DNA of 64,000 nt from NCBI GenBank assembly GCA_003550305.1, contig QKYT01000559.1, positions 15,582-79,581 on the forward strand, given 5' to 3'. This DNA comes from Glomus cerebriforme. Its lineage: Eukaryota; Glomeromycota; Glomeromycetes; Glomerales; Glomeraceae. The translations under genes and the position numbers were made by a program. The notes under the pieces were generated by a model. That model did no database searches and was not told where the DNA came from. It saw nothing but the letters and a program-made list of their open reading frames with translations. Positions 33,960-44,208 of the stretch are shown piece after piece; positions within the stretch are counted from its first letter, which is position 1; each line of letters opens with the position of its first letter.

Positions 33960-34180
33960 AGTATCATGTATATTTTGAACAATAATAATAGTGTCGTAGC
34001 CTGTAATCTTATATCCGAATCTTGAACATGTCCCAAACTTACCCAGTCTTAGATGGTAGTTTGGGATGTTAAACACTTTCATCCGGCTAGCTTGGTTTGG
34101 GACATGATTAAATTTTGGAGTCCCAAGTTTGATTTTAGACATCCCAAGTCGGATTTGGGACATGGTTACGTTTGAGCTAC
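33960..34180. repeat. Dispersed repeat rich in TTTGGGAC and CCCAAA words
   Basis: The words TTTGGGA(C/T) and CCCAAR recur about seven times, in both orientations, between 34030 and 34165. Its minus-strand translation (MSQIRLGMSKIKLG...) resembles short repetitive frames that I remember as widespread in Rhizophagus. I regard it as a dispersed repeat and not a gene. Confidence 0.5.
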
Positions 34181-34714
34181 AACATCGGAAACATAATTTT
34201 ACTTAGAAAATTTCATGCATTTTTTATTAAAAGTGTTTTTAGTGTTTTTTCAAATATTATTAAACACTGAAAAGCTCGTATTTAAAGTTTTTTAATTATT
34301 TGATTTATTATTTTTTTAAATGTAATTATTAATATGAATTTTATATATTCATGCAAGCATATTGACAAATTTAATGAACTCTATGATATAAATATTTGAA
34401 TATTTAACAATTAAAAAAAAATTAAAGGTGAAATACAAATTATAAAAATAAAGAAATAAAGACAGGGAATACTAAGCAAGAAGAAAAATTAATAGACAAG
34501 AGAAGAAATAGATGATATGCATCCTACGCGAAATTTCTATTAATAATACTCAGTTTACTCATAATGAAATGGTATAGATTTCTGGAATATATTCATTTTT
34601 TTTTTTTGCTGATATGAATGAGTTTAAAAATTAAAATTATATGAAAATAATTATTTAATTTTATTTATATATACAGTACGCACAGTAATTAAGTTGAGAA
34701 AAAAAACTTGCACA
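34181..34714. other. Gap between the dispersed repeat and F-box gene B
   Basis: A/T-rich; no gene, RNA or clear repeat is recognised. Confidence 0.4.
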
Positions 34715-36199
34715 TTAATCTTCATAATAATTATGCTTTCGTGTCATAAATTTCTTAATAACCCCCATTTTCTTATATTTTTCAATTATTTCCATATTTT
34801 TTACATTTACTTCTAAACTAACTTCATCATCAAAATCTTTATAAATGGTTAATGAAAATGATTTTTGTGGCATACGATTTTTCCAACCTATAAAAAATTC
34901 TTCTAATTCTTCTGGAAGTATTTTTGATGAACAACAATTATATATTTCTAATTTATAAAAATTCTTTGGTGAATATTTTACTAGAATATCTAAAAATTCT
35001 TTCTCATTTAAAAATCCATCCTCATCACCACACCAAACTCTTAAATTTTCTAAATATTGACAATTATTTAAAATCATTTTTACCGTTTCTAATTCAATAT
35101 CTGTAAAAATGGTGCATAAAGATTTAAGGTTTGGACAAAATTTAGCTATAGCTGAATTTAATAAAACATCATCATCACCTACACAAAATTCTATTAAATT
35201 TTTTCCATTGATTTCCAAAAATTTAATTAACGTTTCAACTTTTGGAAATGTATATAAAAATTTTAAAATCTTTAAATATGGAAAATTAACATGTTGTAAT
35301 TGATTAAAATCAAAAAAAGAACTTCTAAAATCAAATGATAAAATAAGTACTTGTAAATTTTTGAACATTGAAATAAATGATGAAGGAATATAATATTCTA
35401 CTACTTTTAATTTTGTTATTGTTAAAGAAAATTTAGCTAATGACGAAATTATACCTTCCGTTTCATCTTTATCACAATATATTAATGTTACACTTTTTAT
35501 ATTATTTTGTAAAGAAATTAAATCTGTTAAACCACTTGAAATATCTCCCAATTTTATAGTTAATGATTGTATATTATGACATGTTTGTGATATTTGATAA
35601 AAAAATTCAGAATAAATATTTGAACTACATTTTAATTCTTTAAGATCCATTAAACAATTTTTTGATTCAGGAGAATAAGTAAACATGATATTTTGAACTT
35701 TTTTTGAAAATCCTGAATAATAATCCAAAGATTTTAATGATGATATTTGTTTCATAAACATTTTTAATATTTCTTGTGTTAACAAATATTTATTATAATT
35801 AAGACTTCTTAAAGAAATAGATTGTTGTTGTTTTTCAAGAATATGTTGAATCATTTGATCAATTCCATGAATTGAAAGAACCTTGCAATATGATGCATAA
35901 TTAAACAATGGAGGTTTATTAGTTGGAGTGTCAATAAAAATTCCATTGTTATGTAAAAGATTTTTTGATTCATTAGGAAGACAAGCAATTAAAGTACTAA
36001 TAATTGATAACGATACATAAGTTCGGTATGGTTCATAATGTATACTATAATGACAATTCCAAACATTCCTCCATAAAATCCTAACAGCAATTTCACAATA
36101 AAAACGATTCACCAATAAACATGAACGTAAAGTAACTTTATCATCTTCCAAATATTCAAATATTTCATTAAGACAATCAGCAGGAAGTTTATGAGCCAT
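34715..36199 (-). CDS. F-box protein B
   Basis: An intronless 494-residue protein with an N-terminal F-box (about residues 4-46: LPADCLNEIFEYLEDD, CEIAVRILWRNVW) and a long irregular LRR-like region. It is very similar along its whole length to protein C (36881-38380). Shared blocks include LFNYAS(Y/F)CKVLSIHGIDQM, QEILKMFMKQISSLKSLDYY and CHNIQSLTIK. Genes B and C are head-to-head 681 bases apart, so they may share regulatory DNA. Expected role: substrate adaptor of an SCF ubiquitin ligase. The substrate cannot be read from sequence. Confidence 0.9.
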   Translation of the reverse strand: MAHKLPADCLNEIFEYLEDDKVTLRSCLLVNRFYCEIAVRILWRNVWNCHYSIHYEPYRTYVSLSIISTLIACLPNESKNLLHNNGIFIDTPTNKPPLFNYASYCKVLSIHGIDQMIQHILEKQQQSISLRSLNYNKYLLTQEILKMFMKQISSLKSLDYYSGFSKKVQNIMFTYSPESKNCLMDLKELKCSSNIYSEFFYQISQTCHNIQSLTIKLGDISSGLTDLISLQNNIKSVTLIYCDKDETEGIISSLAKFSLTITKLKVVEYYIPSSFISMFKNLQVLILSFDFRSSFFDFNQLQHVNFPYLKILKFLYTFPKVETLIKFLEINGKNLIEFCVGDDDVLLNSAIAKFCPNLKSLCTIFTDIELETVKMILNNCQYLENLRVWCGDEDGFLNEKEFLDILVKYSPKNFYKLEIYNCCSSKILPEELEEFFIGWKNRMPQKSFSLTIYKDFDDEVSLEVNVKNMEIIEKYKKMGVIKKFMTRKHNYYED

Positions 36200-36880
36200 A
36201 TTTAAAATATTTTTTTTTTTTTAAAAAAAGTGAACAAAAAATAAATGGTGAAACCGGGTTACGAATTTTTTATTTGTTTTACATATTTGGTTAACGCAAT
36301 TTGTGATGATCTTATAAATTTTATCGTCCTACGCTATAGAATTTTTTCTTGGAAAAATCATATATCACAAAAACTTCATTTTTAAGGAACATTAGAAGTT
36401 AAATATAAAGAACTAATTAAAAAAAAAAATAGACGTTAAGAAATTTAGAAATAAAAAATATTAATAGTTGTATAATTTTTGATATTATTTTATTTTATAT
36501 TCATAATTAAATTAAACAGTGATGGAGTAACGATTATTATTTTGAAGCAAATGAAGTACTAATATTTTTTAATTACACATTTGATTATTTACAATAATAA
36601 TAGTACGAATATAAATAACAATGTATAACGTAGAAATATAGTTATAATTCCAGCCAAAATTATATAAATTATTTTAAATACTACTTTTTTCCCCCTAAGA
36701 TTGGGACAATCAAAAATTTCCAATTTTGCAAATTTCATGTAACGTGGATGGACCTATTAAATTTGATATACAGGATTTTCGTAACACAATTTTTAAATGG
36801 TGCCTTAAACCAGAAATAAATTTTAATGGTAGACGTGTGGAATTTTTTTTTTTTTNAAATTCCAATTAAAATAAAATACA
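36200..36880. promoter_or_regulatory. Shared upstream region of head-to-head F-box genes B and C
   Basis: This 681-bp A/T-rich stretch separates two divergently transcribed paralogues. Short purine/T runs stand directly before both start codons. One undetermined base lies in the T-run at 36856. I cannot identify specific factor sites; the regulatory role is inferred from the arrangement. Confidence 0.4.
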
Positions 36881-38380
36881 ATGCCTCGTCAACTTCTTAC
36901 TGATTGTCTTAATGAAATATTTGAATATTTAGAAGATGATAAAATTACATTACATTCATGTTTATTAGTGAATCGTCTTTATTGTGAAATTGCCGTTAGA
37001 ATTTTATGGAGGAATGTTTGGAATTTTCAATATAGAATACATTATGAGCCATACAGAACACATGTACCATTAGCAATTATTAGAACTTTAATTACCTGTC
37101 TTCCTAATGAATCAAAAGATCTTTTATATAAAAATGGAATTTTTATTGTCAATCCAACTCATAAACCTCCATTGTTTAATTATGCATCATTTTGCAAGGT
37201 TCTTTCAATTCACGGAATTGATCAAATGATTCAACATATTCTTGAAAAACAACAACAATCTATTGCTTTAAGAAGTCTTAGTTATAATAAATATTTGTTA
37301 TCACAAGAAATATTAAAAATGTTTATGAAACAAATATCATCATTAAAATCTTTGGATTATTATTCAGGATATTCAAAAAAAGTTCAAAATATTATGTTTA
37401 CTCATTTGCCTGAAGCAAAAAATTGTTTAGTAGATCTTATCGAATTGAATTGTAGTTCAGATATTTATTCTGAATTTTTTTATCAAATATCTCAAACATG
37501 TCATAATATACAATCATTAACTATAAAATTTGAAAATTTTATATCAGATGGGTTAACAGATTTAATTTCTTTACAAAATAATTTAAAAAGTGTAACTTTA
37601 AGATATTATGATAATAAAGATGAGATAACAGAAATAATGATCTCCTCATCATTAACTAAATTTTCTTTAACATTGACAAAATTAAAAATAGAAGCTTATT
37701 ATGTGCCATTATCATTTATATCTATATTCATAAATTTACAAGAACTTATTTTATCATTGGAATGTGAAGACTCTTTTAATGATTTCGATCAATTACAATA
37801 TGCTATTTTTTCACAAATGAGAGTTTTAAAATTTTTATTCGTAATTTCAAGAATCGATATGTTAATTAAATTTTTGGAAACAAATGGAAAAAATTTAATA
37901 GAATTTTGTGTAGATTATGATCATGATTATTCATTAAATTTAGCTATAGCTAAATTTTGTCCAAATCTTAAAACTTTATCTATTACATTTATGAAGAATG
38001 AATTAGAAACATTAAAATTGATTTTAAATAGTTGTCAATATTTAGAAAATATTAAAGTTCAAAATGGTATTGAAGATTTAGATAGCAAAGAATTTTTGGA
38101 TACATTGGCAAAATATTCTCCAAAAAAATTTTATGAATTAGAAATAGATTATTGTTCTTTTGGTACATTAGGAATACTTTGTGAAAAATTAGAGGAATTT
38201 TTTATCAATTGGAAAAAACGTATACCACAAAAATTGATTTCGTTAATTATTGTTACGGACTATAGGGAAAACATTGATTTAGAAGTGAATGAAAATATGG
38301 AATTAATCAAAAAATATATGAAATTAGGCGTTATTAAGAAATTTAGAACTAGAAAGTATGACGAAGAAGAATATTATTAA
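36881..38380 (+). CDS. F-box protein C
   Basis: An intronless 499-residue protein. The F-box occupies about residues 4-46 (LTDCLNEIFEYLEDDK, NRLYCEIAVRILWRNVW). The remainder carries irregular LRR-like blocks (LKIEAYYVPLSFISIF, CPNLKTLSITF, CQYLENIKVQ) and ends ...LGVIKKFRTRK plus an acidic tail. It is the closest relative of gene B and also close to gene D. B and C form an inverted pair, which suggests a local inverted duplication. Predicted SCF ubiquitin-ligase adaptor of unknown target. Confidence 0.9.
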   Translation: MPRQLLTDCLNEIFEYLEDDKITLHSCLLVNRLYCEIAVRILWRNVWNFQYRIHYEPYRTHVPLAIIRTLITCLPNESKDLLYKNGIFIVNPTHKPPLFNYASFCKVLSIHGIDQMIQHILEKQQQSIALRSLSYNKYLLSQEILKMFMKQISSLKSLDYYSGYSKKVQNIMFTHLPEAKNCLVDLIELNCSSDIYSEFFYQISQTCHNIQSLTIKFENFISDGLTDLISLQNNLKSVTLRYYDNKDEITEIMISSSLTKFSLTLTKLKIEAYYVPLSFISIFINLQELILSLECEDSFNDFDQLQYAIFSQMRVLKFLFVISRIDMLIKFLETNGKNLIEFCVDYDHDYSLNLAIAKFCPNLKTLSITFMKNELETLKLILNSCQYLENIKVQNGIEDLDSKEFLDTLAKYSPKKFYELEIDYCSFGTLGILCEKLEEFFINWKKRIPQKLISLIIVTDYRENIDLEVNENMELIKKYMKLGVIKKFRTRKYDEEEYY

Positions 38381-38576
38381 ATTATTATAAGCATCCTTTG
38401 TCATTTTATACTTTGTATATTGTTTTAGCATAAATAAAATAAAATAAAAAAAAAACATATATAACACATTTTAATATTAACTCTTATTATTAATATAAAA
38501 TAAATGATCTATCTCATCTTCATTATCGTTATTATTAAATTAAGTTGCAATCAAGATTTCTAAGAAAAATTTAATT

Positions 38577-41500
38577 TTAATATGAAACTGATCCAGTGAC
38601 AATCATTTCAATATCCTGATAAAAAGATAAAATAATTTTAATATTTTAATAATAAAAATAAGTACTTTAATATAAATAATGGTACTTACGGCATAAACTA
38701 ATGGCAAAGGATCTTCAGCACATCTTTTAAATGCGCTTGACGCTAATTCTTGTAACATTGTATTCATCATCCTAGATAAATTTTTAACAAATTATAATTC
38801 TATTAATTCTATTAAAAATAAATTTATAAAAATAGCAATTACCTTTCATCCTCAATAAATCTCCATAATTTAATTCTCATATATTCCGAATCAACTTGAA
38901 GTTGTTGAAATGATCTATTCGTCAAAGTATTTAATCTAATCATTTCGATCCACGTCTTGAAAAAAAAAAACGGAAAATATATTATAATCTCTATACTCAA
39001 CTATAACCAATAAATAACAAGAATTTATCAATACTCACCTTTAATAAAATTTTTATAATTCCCATCATTATACCAACAACACTCATTTCAACAATACCAT
39101 ATATTTCAATTCTATCACTAAATAATTTATCAATATGTGAAGTTAACTGTACTGAACTTGTAAAAGGATTCGGCGAAGTTCTAGATCTTGTAGAACTAAT
39201 TGAAGAATAAGATGAATTTGAATGTGCATATGGTGATTTAACTAATGCTGTTCCTGGAGATAAAAGCGATTTATCACCGCCACCAGCATTTGAACTTGTA
39301 CCAGGCTGTAAGAACGGATTTAATCTTTTTTCTTAAAAACAATAATGATATATAAAAATATTATTATAAATGAAAAATAAACACTACAAACCAAATTAAA
39401 TGTATTTTGATTAATGTCATCATATCATACCAACAAGATTTTCAGCTTCTTTATTTCCTTCTTCTTCAGCCGGGCCGCCATATAACATTACAACCTCTTT
39501 TTCAATATATACCAAATCGGTTATAATCTCACTCCAAATTGGCGTGACCTTTTCAGGAACCGATGATTTATCCATCTTTTCGTCTTGTTTTTGTATAGAA
39601 TTCGGAATATAAATATTTATTATTTTTGATGAAATTTGATTTCCTTTAACCTCAACGTATCTTTCCAATACTCTCTAAATAATCAAAATAAAATGAAAAA
39701 TATTAATTTTAATTGTTCATATAAAATCTAGAATAAGCATAAAATAATTACCTGAGCAATATCTTTACAAATTCCAACAATCTCTCTAACATCATGAGCT
39801 AATTCTTTTGCAATAGTGTGTCTTTCACCAAGTCCATTATAAATTTCAACACCAAGTCCATGCTTATAATTATTTCGTTGATTATATAATATATTAGAAA
39901 ATGTCATATAAACTTGTATTACGATAATTTCTCCAAAATCCAATAAAATGCGGGACATCATTAATGCAATAATTGGTGGTGGTGGTGATTGTGTAGGATT
40001 TTGTGTTATAGGAATTGGATGAACTGATGCTACATAATTCTGAGATAATAATATTAAATGAGACTTTTTTTTTAAAAAAAACAACAATTTATGTAATAAC
40101 GTAAATAACTCACACTTGATGACTGTGCTATTGAATGCCAAAATTCTTTAAATTGTGTTTGAAATCTTTTCAAGAGACGATCAATTCCACCTTTTTTTTG
40201 TATCATTGGGGTTTCAGACTTTATACATTCCTGTTAAATAAAATACGAAATAATTTATTGTTTCAATATATTCATACACGTAAATTTGCGTGTAATTACA
40301 AACCTCTAACAATCTCAAGCAATCTCCTGTCAAATAATCGGCAAATGTGGTTTCCATATCTAATATAAAAGATTGTAAATCTTGAATCTGAGGGATTGGT
40401 GACGTTTCTGAATCTTTCTTAAGAACCTTTTCAGCATACTTTGTAAATTTTTCTAATATAAATATGAAAATATAAATTATTTATAATATATGAAATTTCA
40501 ATACGTTTAAATTGAACCTACCCATCAATTTCTTTTCGGCAATTCCAAATAAACTTTTAGCAAATTTAATTTCCCAAGCAGCAATTACTTCATTAACACG
40601 ATCTTCAAACTTTGCGACTGTACAAAGGCTATTGCAAGATAAAGTAGCATAATAAAGATCATTCAATAATTGTAAATGCGTTGATGGATTAAGGTTTGTA
40701 ATTTTTTCCTAAATATAAAAGTAAAATTTCATGAGAAATGAGTTTAATCAAAATAAAATTATAAACAAATTTATATTATAAAATTATATTACGGGAAACT
40801 CCAATAAACTATCCACAATATTAAAATATTCTTTTGCAATGACGTCAACGAATTCTAAGAAATCTTGACGAGTAATATCTCGAGCCTAAATTAAATAATA
40901 AAATTAAGTACAAATTTTATAATACTATTTAATCATAATAAAATTGTTGTTACATACATCACTATCCATATTAGCGGTAACAACTCTCAAAATATCACTC
41001 CCAGCACTTCTAGGAGATTTTCCAGGAGATTTTACAGGAGCTTTCCCGGGAGATTTAGCCTCACGAATTTCTCTTGGTGGTGTTAAGAAAAACCCATTAA
41101 AAGATTCAACAAATTTATTTAATTCCTTCAAAAATTTTTGATTCAAGAATGATAGTTTATTTTTTGCTCTTTTTTTTGAAGAAATTGGTGATGATGGTTC
41201 TTTTTTATGATCTGAATTGTCACTTTTAAGTTGGTTATCTTGAGACGATTCTAATGATAATGATGACATCTCTTCTATTGTTGTATTCAATAAATTCGTA
41301 AGGAAATTTTTTTGGCTAAAAATATTAATGAAAATATTTAGTAAAGATCAGTATAATAGTTTGGTTCAAAAAAAAAAAACGAAAAAATTTTGAAGTGAAT
41401 TTACAGTTCCAAATATTCTTTGGCAAGTTGCTGTGGAGGTTCTTTTAAAATAATTAATAATGTCATACAATCCGTTATCTCTGATCCAGTTGCCTATAAA

Positions 41501-42632
41501 AAAACGAGTTAAAATATAAAAATAAGAAAGTTTTAAATAGTAAAATAAAAAGTGGTTTGCGTACGTTTTTATTTGTCATATTCTCTCGAATTCTTTTCGT
41601 AACTTTATCCATGATTTCTTTGCATTCCATTTCAATAGAACTAAATACTGATAAACTTCTATAATGTTCCAAAAGTTTTGAAGTTTTTGCATAATATCTA
41701 ACAGCTTGAGCATAAGATTCTTGATCCAAACAATGTTTTAACCTTGTTGGTAATTCAAATATGAATTGAATCTTTTTGGGCACGTCAAATAATAAAATTT
41801 AATTAAAAAAATATTTTTAAATTAAAAATTATAGAATTGTTCATCGTCTAAATACCTTTTTTAGTAAATCATGAACTCCAGTTAATTGGCGAATTTTATC
41901 CCGTTTTAGACCTAAAGCGGAATTTACTGAAGATGTAACATTTGATATATTATTAATACTTTGAGAGAGTTGATCCATTTCTGATTCCATATTTTCTACG
42001 TTGCTTTTCATCTATATAAATAAGATTGTAAAAACTTAAAATCTTTTATAATTAACTTGATTAAAAATATAAAATTTTGTTACCTTTCTAATGGTATCGG
42101 TAGCACTTATAAATTTACTATAATTTTCATAAACCAAAGTTTTCATGTCTCCATCGAGTTGGCGAATTTCTAGAATATATATATATATACATATATATTT
42201 TTGATATTATCAATATAATACTACAATTATAAACTAAAAGTATGATAATAATAATTCTTACCTGTACTTAAATCATTATCTCTTTGCATCAATTCGCTAA
42301 GATGTTTTTCAGCAAGCATATTATCAATATACTTGTTAGCTTCAAAAGCAGAAAAATCTATTTTAAACGAAAAGCGTTAATGCCGATAAAAAAAATAATA
42401 ATAACAATCATAATTAAATAAATAATTGATTTTAATATACTTTAAATTACAAACCAATGTCTAAAGGATCTGCTTTTTTTCCATCAGGTAATCCATAAAA
42501 TTCTTTTAATAATTGTTTCGCTCGACCTTTGCGTGGTAAAGTAAGTGTTATATGAGGTGTCACATGCATAGAAGCAGAAGTTGATTGTTCTTGTGAATTT
42601 GGTGATGTCGGAGATGTCGCTGATGTCGCCAT
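38577..42632 (-). CDS. VPS51: VPS51 homologue, GARP/EARP tethering complex subunit
   Basis: A multi-exon gene on the minus strand with the start at 42632. The first exons are 42632-42455, 42357-42262, 42169-42084, 42011-41856, 41771-41565 and 41493-41405; the last two are 38771-38690 and 38615-38577. Recognition rests on [50 protein letters not shown] and [11 protein letters not shown] at the N-terminal side, and on [19 protein letters not shown] and [12 protein letters not shown] near the C-terminus, all in the order of animal VPS51. The complex tethers endosome-derived vesicles at the trans-Golgi. The exon before 40925 carries a basic insert with three SPGK-like motifs. It is divergent to the gene at 43065. 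No stops were found in the exons I followed. Confidence 0.9.
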
Positions 42633-43064
42633 ATTTATATTTTTTAAAAGAAAAAATTTTTACACTGAAAAATTGTCTACATGCACAATATTATCGCATA
42701 TAAATTTAATGTGGCTGAGATCGACAAATCGTAGTAAGACACATCTTAGTGAAAACGTGACGCGTATAACTTTTTAAGATTCAATTACTATATGACGTCG
42801 GGTGTTTTAATTTTAAAAATTTTACACATGATAATTATTTATATTTGTTAAGCCTCGTTTGATTAATTATTTTTTTAATTAACGGAACGATATAGTAATT
42901 ATAGTATGATGACAAATTTATTAAAGATATAAACTAAGCCACCCAACTTATTCTATATAATAGACTATTACAACCTTTTTCTTTATTAACTACTTATAAT
43001 ATCATTAAAAAAATTTAGAATCAAATACTCGTATCTTTATAACAATTATAAACATACTATATAA

Positions 43065-43799
43065 ATGGAAGAGCCAACGACGACCACATCCCAGTCAAGT
43101 AGCACAACTCCCAAAAAAAATTCTCAAGATCAAACACTTTTTATCGTGGTTCATAATATACACCATATGCGTCTTGAATTTCCTCCCCCACCCAGTTACA
43201 TCATACCAACCGCTATATGGGATAGGGTGGTTTCAAAATTGAGAAGATTAGGATTAAAATTTATTTACAGCTCCACAGGAAACATTGACGATGATAGACT
43301 TAATCACCCGGTAGCTATACATCATGAATACAACATACACACCGACGAATTTAAACATGCTAAGGATGGTATACAAGAGAAATATGCTCAAGAGACAGAT
43401 CCAATCCTTGGGAAGGTTGTGTCCTTACCTGGAGATATGAATTTCGTGCAGGAAGAGATAGTTTCATCAATACAGCAGAAAGCACGTGATGTCATTGATC
43501 AACAAGATCATCATTCCGAAACGTTCTCACCAAAATCAGCGTTGGATACTATTGTGGCTGTTTTTTTATTGTGGTGGATTTTTGTATCAATTGCCATGAT
43601 TAGATCATATATCTCATATTATCATCAAAGGATGAACGCCCTAGCACAAACTAATACGACACAAAATCAAACGAGTCATGTTAATTCAGATACCATATTT
43701 CGTCTTCGAGAAAATGCCAAAACAAGCGAAAATCAAGAAGATATCACTGACGATGAATTGAGCGATGAAAATCCTATTGAAAATAGTGATTATGATTAA
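43065..43799 (+). CDS. Single-pass membrane protein of unknown function
   Basis: An intronless 244-residue protein. Residues 1-22 are Thr/Ser-rich. About 23-70 is a compact segment (TLFIVVHNIHHMRLEFPPPP, then AIWDRVVSKLRRLGLKFIY). A single hydrophobic helix spans about 160-180 (IVAVFLLWWIFVSIAMI), followed by a tyrosine/basic stretch and an acidic C-terminal tail ending ENSDYD. No signal peptide is seen, so it may be an anchored protein of an inner membrane. Codon use is mixed and unlike the A/T-drifted repeats around it, which supports a real gene. The start lies 432 bases from that of VPS51 on the other strand. I recognise no family. Confidence 0.65.
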   Translation: MEEPTTTTSQSSSTTPKKNSQDQTLFIVVHNIHHMRLEFPPPPSYIIPTAIWDRVVSKLRRLGLKFIYSSTGNIDDDRLNHPVAIHHEYNIHTDEFKHAKDGIQEKYAQETDPILGKVVSLPGDMNFVQEEIVSSIQQKARDVIDQQDHHSETFSPKSALDTIVAVFLLWWIFVSIAMIRSYISYYHQRMNALAQTNTTQNQTSHVNSDTIFRLRENAKTSENQEDITDDELSDENPIENSDYD

Positions 43800-44208
43800 T
43801 TGAATATAAAAAATATCATTTAGAATATCATTTTAAAATCATATCTATTTTTTTAATAATAATGCTATAAAAAATTTTCATTAATTGTTTGCTTAAATAA
43901 TCAAACATTTTACACCTATTAAAAAAGATATAATCTTGATATATTATAAGCAAAAAATTATTCATGCTGTCTTATGGAAGGATTTAACATTACAAAAGAA
44001 AATAATATTTGATATAAAAACTTTTTTTAAAAAAATATTATTATGCCCTAATACTGTATTTTATTATTACTGCTTTTAAATAAATAAATTTCTAAAAATA
44101 CTCTCTAATATTAATCTATAATTTAAAAATGAAATTAAAATTTTTGACTTGATAAAATTAAAATGTTTCTAAATTTAATGAATTTTCTAATTAAAAAAAA
44201 AATGTCAT
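43800..44208. other. Convergent 3' spacer
   Basis: This A/T-rich stretch lies between the ends of the membrane-protein gene and the protease gene; nothing else is recognised. Confidence 0.5.
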
